Shown piece by piece: positions 60,590 through 64,000 of a DNA stretch of 64,000 nt. Under the pieces are notes generated by a model, which searched no databases, was not told the origin of the DNA, and was given only the letters and a program-made list of their open reading frames with translations. The DNA comes from Neobacillus bataviensis LMG 21833 (GTDB lineage Bacteria; Bacillota; Bacilli; Bacillales; Cytobacillaceae). How positions within the stretch are numbered: position 1 is the stretch's first letter; every line of letters begins with the position of its first letter. The stretch covers positions 62,001-126,000 of the forward strand of contig NZ_AJLS01000055.1 of NCBI RefSeq assembly GCF_000307875.1. The letters run 5' to 3'. The translations under genes and the position numbers were made by a program.

Positions 60590-61696
60590 TTATGTGCCTA
60601 CGGATGTTGCAAAGCTTGTATAAATTCCAATACATCGTTCAGCCTTTTGCCGATCCTCTTCTGTTTGAAAGCTTATGACTAAAACTCCAATAATATCTTC
60701 ACGAGTTTCCAGAATACGAATATTTGTGATACTGATATTTTCCTTTGCTAAATAACCGGTTATTTCGGAAATCACACCTGGGTAATCGGGGATATCGACA
60801 AATAAATCGTAAAATGCAGGAATAGCTCCTTTTTCTTTCTGCGGTAATCCGTCACGAAATTTCTTAGCCTGTTTAAAATAATCTAATATAGCATCACTTT
60901 TTTCTTTTTCCAGTAGTGTTTTAATCCCATTCATTTCGTCCTGCCATTGATCAAGCAGTTCAATTAATGTATCACGGTTATGCAGCAAAATATCCTTCCA
61001 CATTTCCGGACTGCTTGAAGCAATCCGCGTGATATCTCTGAATCCGCCTGCAGCGAGACGGGGAATGAGACTTTCTGCTTCCGCTATTTTTTCAGTTTGT
61101 CTGACAATCGACGCCGCGATAATATGAGGAAAATGACTCACAACCCCTGTTAGATAATCATGGTTTTCTGGTGTGACAGTTAAAAATTTTGCATTTGTTC
61201 CAATTAGCCATTCTTTTAATAACTCAACTTTGTATTCTTCAATTAGATTTCCAGGAGTTAACAAGTAAAATGCGTTTTCAAATAAAATTTCCTTTGCCGC
61301 GGAAACACCACTTTTATGTGAACCCGCCATTGGGTGGCCGCCAATAAAAGTTATTCCCTTTTGCAATAAGCTAGCGGCGCTTTCGACAATTTTGCTTTTT
61401 GTACTTCCTGTATCTGTCACAATTACCTTTGGATTAAGAGGAAGTTCAGCTAATAGCTGAATAATTTCCTTTGTTTCATTTACGGGTGCGGCAATAATGA
61501 TTAAATCAGCATCAATAGCGCCATCAGAAATATTCCCGGCAATTTCATCAATGACACCCAGCATTTTTGCAAGCCTTGCCTGTTCACTATTTATATCAAA
61601 TCCTACAACCACGGCATCCTGATGTTCCTTTTTGATACATAAGGCTAAGGAACCACCAATTAATCCTAAGCCAATCACAAAAACCCGGCCATTCAA
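60590..61696 (-). CDS. tyrA: Prephenate dehydrogenase TyrA with ACT domain
   Basis: 368 residues. VIGLGLIGGSLAL is the NAD-binding loop; GGHPMAGSHKSG and the ENHDYLTGVVSHFPH segment form the active site. The C-terminal ACT domain (about 300-368, YDLFVDIPDYPGVIS) is the likely tyrosine sensor. It starts with TTG 61696, seven bases after AGGGGGA. Confidence 0.94.
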   Translation of the reverse strand: MNGRVFVIGLGLIGGSLALCIKKEHQDAVVVGFDINSEQARLAKMLGVIDEIAGNISDGAIDADLIIIAAPVNETKEIIQLLAELPLNPKVIVTDTGSTKSKIVESAASLLQKGITFIGGHPMAGSHKSGVSAAKEILFENAFYLLTPGNLIEEYKVELLKEWLIGTNAKFLTVTPENHDYLTGVVSHFPHIIAASIVRQTEKIAEAESLIPRLAAGGFRDITRIASSSPEMWKDILLHNRDTLIELLDQWQDEMNGIKTLLEKEKSDAILDYFKQAKKFRDGLPQKEKGAIPAFYDLFVDIPDYPGVISEITGYLAKENISITNIRILETREDIIGVLVISFQTEEDRQKAERCIGIYTSFATSVGT

Positions 61697-61731
61697 TTTT
61701 AAATCCCCCTAGTTAGTGCAAACTACTCTCC

Positions 61732-62820
61732 TCAGTTTGCCTCTAAAAATTCGCTCAATGCCGTTAGGACACCTTCGTTTTGTTCAGAAGAACCAACGGT
61801 AATTCTAACTGCTGTCGGAAAGCCGAGAGCATTTCCAGAACGGACGATATATCCTCTCTCTTGCAAATATTGGAAAATCTTATCTCCATCCACTTTAAAA
61901 TCAATTAAGATAAAATTGGTTTGCGTAGGATAATAGTCCAGCTGGTGCTGTTCGCAGAATTCATAAAACTGTGCCACACCTTGTCTATTTTTCTCTTTGC
62001 AATCTTCGACAAACCCTTGATCCTTAATAGCTTCACTAGCTGCTAATTGACCTAGTGAATTGACATTAAACGGCTCCCTAGCTGGCTCAAGGGCCTTGAC
62101 AATAGAACGGTTAGCCACCCCATAGCCAACCCTTAATGCAGCAAGTCCGTATATTTTTGAAAAAGTTCTAAGGACAATAAGGTTGTCATATTTCCGTGTC
62201 AGGCTGATGGAATTGTAGTAATCTTCTGCTACTACATATTCATAATAAGCCTCATCCAGCACAATAAGAATGTGTGAAGGAACCTGTTCTAAAAATGGGA
62301 TTAATTTATGTTCCGGTATATATGTACCCGTTGGGTTATTTGGGCTGCAAAGCCAGATGACGTTTGTTGTTTCGTCAATAGCTTCAAGCATCGCATCTAA
62401 ATTATGGTTTCCTTCGACAAGAGGTATTTCCTTAATTATTGCCCCATCTATTACAGCGTTGTGCTTATATTGAGAAAATGTCTGATCAGCCATAATCGTA
62501 CTGGCATTTGGATGAAGCAGGGCTCTAGAAATCATTTGAATCAAATTATCAGAACCATTTCCTAAAATGATTTCATCCTTTTCAACCTGCAAAAACACCG
62601 AAAGTGTCTCTCTTAAATGAGTAGCATATCCGTCAGGATAGATTGCTAAACTTGTTTGATAGGATTCAAGAGCTGCAAGCACCTCTTGAGAGCATCCAAA
62701 AGGATTTTCATTTGAAGCTAGCTTAACAATCTTATCCAAGTTAAATTGTTTTTTTACTGCCTCAATTGATTTTCCTGGCTGATAAGGAGTCAATGATAAT
62801 AATTGTTCTTTCCATCTCAT
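61732..62820 (-). CDS. hisC: Histidinol-phosphate/aromatic aminotransferase HisC
   Basis: 362 residues, class I/II aminotransferase. SPNNPTGTYIP and TFSKIYGLAALRVGYG contain the pyridoxal-phosphate contacts and lysine. In Bacillus this enzyme works in both histidine and tyrosine/phenylalanine synthesis, which explains its place in the aro operon. ATG 62820 follows GGGAG. It follows aroH directly, with no trp genes between. Confidence 0.93.
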   Translation of the reverse strand: MRWKEQLLSLTPYQPGKSIEAVKKQFNLDKIVKLASNENPFGCSQEVLAALESYQTSLAIYPDGYATHLRETLSVFLQVEKDEIILGNGSDNLIQMISRALLHPNASTIMADQTFSQYKHNAVIDGAIIKEIPLVEGNHNLDAMLEAIDETTNVIWLCSPNNPTGTYIPEHKLIPFLEQVPSHILIVLDEAYYEYVVAEDYYNSISLTRKYDNLIVLRTFSKIYGLAALRVGYGVANRSIVKALEPAREPFNVNSLGQLAASEAIKDQGFVEDCKEKNRQGVAQFYEFCEQHQLDYYPTQTNFILIDFKVDGDKIFQYLQERGYIVRSGNALGFPTAVRITVGSSEQNEGVLTALSEFLEAN

Positions 62821-62874
62821 TTTTCCTACTCCCTTCGTATCGAACATCTTGTTTTTTTCTTAACAAATCTTTTA

Positions 62875-63246
62875 TTACACTAAACTGCTGCCAAGGTCAG
62901 GTCTTAATACTTTTGCCCCTTTTAAATAGACATGAACTATTTCTTCCTGCGGGACGCTTGTATTCACATGCATCATTACTCTGACACACATTTTTAAAGA
63001 ATTAACTACAGGTATTTCCCTCATACACACGACAGGCACATACGTCCATCCTGCAAATTTCCTCATTGCCTTTGCCGGAAAGACAGCATTAATGTCTTCT
63101 GTGGTTGAAATAAATACGGAGGCGACGGAATCCGGTTGAATATGATTGGCTTCAATCATTTTCGCAAAGAGCTCCCCTGTGGCATCGAGAATGTCTTCCT
63201 CAGTATTTTCACTGACCGTCGTTGCTCCCCTCACCCCTCTAATCAT
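62875..63246 (-). CDS. aroH: Chorismate mutase AroH
   Basis: 123 residues, the trimeric AroH-type. Begins MIRGVRGATTVSENTEEDIL; ASVFISTTEDINAVFPAKA and the conserved Arg, Glu and Cys (VPVVCMREIPV) form the active site. It turns chorismate into prephenate. It is 21 bases after aroB. In B. subtilis aroH is followed by trpE; here the next gene is hisC. Confidence 0.95.
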   Translation of the reverse strand: MIRGVRGATTVSENTEEDILDATGELFAKMIEANHIQPDSVASVFISTTEDINAVFPAKAMRKFAGWTYVPVVCMREIPVVNSLKMCVRVMMHVNTSVPQEEIVHVYLKGAKVLRPDLGSSLV

Positions 63247-63267
63247 GGTAAAAAATCCCCCTTAAAT

Positions 63268-64000
63268 TTAAAAACTTTTTAATTCATTCAATAATACCGA
63301 TTCAGATATTTCCTCAAGTCTAGGCTGCCCTACACTATCCAGCAGCACAAATCGAATAGACTCGCCTACTGATTTCTTATCCTGTTTCATTTTGCTAATC
63401 AAACGCTCAAATGAAAGCTGTCCGGGTATGTCAGTCTCATATCCCAGTGATTTAACCCAATCAACAAACTCAGATAATTGAAAGTTCATTCCCAGCAATT
63501 TGTTACTTAATTTTAAAGCATAAATCATTCCAATCATAACCGCTTCACCATGAGTAAAATTTCCATATCCCATTTCAGATTCAATGGCATGTCCAAGTGT
63601 ATGTCCTAAATTCAAAAAGACGCGTACACCAGTTTCTCTTTCATCCTGGGAAACAAATTCGTTTTTTATCCTGATCCCTTTTACTAAGGAATCCGATAAT
63701 TGCGATAATGGTAAAGAATTCAAATCATGTATATTGGTTTTTAGCCAAAGATAGAAATCAGAATCAGCAATTAGCGCGTGTTTAATAACCTCAGCAAACC
63801 CTGAGCGAACTTCTTGGATTGGCAGCGTTTTTAATAATTCAAGGTCATAAAATACTGCTTCTGGCTGATGAAATGCACCAATCATATTTTTACCTAAGGG
63901 GTGATTGATGGCCACTTTTCCACCGACAGCACTATCATGGGCAAGGATAGTAGTTGGGATTTGAATAAAAGGAATTCCCCTCATAAAGGAAGCAGCGACG
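63268..64000 (-). CDS. aroB: 3-dehydroquinate synthase AroB, C-terminal part
   Basis: At least 243 residues; the frame runs off the right edge and lacks the N-terminal nucleotide-binding region of this roughly 360-residue enzyme. VAASFMRGIPFIQIPTTILA and AHDSAVGGKVAIN mark the substrate and NAD site, and NLGHTLGHAIESE with GEAVMIGM has zinc ligands. It makes 3-dehydroquinate from DAHP. It is the first visible gene of the aro operon. Confidence 0.95.
   Translation of the reverse strand, partial: VAASFMRGIPFIQIPTTILAHDSAVGGKVAINHPLGKNMIGAFHQPEAVFYDLELLKTLPIQEVRSGFAEVIKHALIADSDFYLWLKTNIHDLNSLPLSQLSDSLVKGIRIKNEFVSQDERETGVRVFLNLGHTLGHAIESEMGYGNFTHGEAVMIGMIYALKLSNKLLGMNFQLSEFVDWVKSLGYETDIPGQLSFERLISKMKQDKKSVGESIRFVLLDSVGQPRLEEISESVLLNELKSF

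Noticed and set aside
60005-60682. 225-codon plus-strand frame over aroA.
   Set aside because: It is antisense to a strongly conserved enzyme and ends in low-complexity sequence.

Overview
This window is a low-GC Firmicute chromosome segment. Gene content and order match the Bacillus subtilis stretch from ypcP/dynA through rnpB, ponA, panBCD and qcrABC into the aro operon. Sequence divergence and the accessory genes (ba3-type cytochrome oxidase, quinol NO reductase, DUF2249 genes) suggest an environmental endospore-forming Bacillaceae such as Bacillus or Neobacillus; the genus is inference. Sporulation genes (sspM, cotD, yppG-like, ypjB) confirm a spore former. No rRNA, tRNA, CRISPR, insertion sequence or prophage was seen.

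Layout. 1-7.1 kb: start of a 5'-3' exonuclease (truncated at the edge), a rhodanese, the double dynamin DynA, a tiny Fur-controlled ORF, and the bpsAB type III polyketide pair. 7.3-18.1 kb is the accessory part: a three-gene ba3 oxidase operon, a DMT exporter, carboxypeptidase M32, then an NO/oxygen-limitation block holding a broken quinol NO reductase gene, a Crp/Fnr regulator, three DUF2249 proteins, a haem-copper-oxidase-like membrane protein, a DUF59 protein and a zinc mini-protein. Three TGTGA-N6-TCACA-type boxes sit where they would be centred at -41.5 from candidate promoters of this set, which suggests one regulon run by the local Crp/Fnr protein.

18-28.8 kb: helicase ypvA, methyltransferase ypsC, RNase P RNA, gpsB, ypsA, cotD, the mrfAB DNA-repair pair, a second Crp/Fnr paralogue and a small heat-shock protein. 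28.8-37.1 kb: ypp genes and sspM, recU-ponA, then dnaD-nth-ypoC. 37.2-51 kb: a long leftward run of aspB, ypmBA, a secreted metallo-beta-lactamase-like protein, dinG, panBCD (with a structured leader), birA, cca, bacillithiol genes bshA/bshB1, mgsA, dapB and ypjD. 51-59 kb: ypjC, ypjB, ypjA, the menaquinol:cytochrome c reductase qcrABC, and ypiF-ypiB-ypiA. 59-64 kb: aroA, tyrA, hisC, aroH and the 3' part of aroB.

Two core genes expected from B. subtilis order are absent: asnS between aspB and dnaD, and the trp genes between aroH and hisC. A short GC-rich repeat family occurs four times in different stages of deletion, always just after or between genes.
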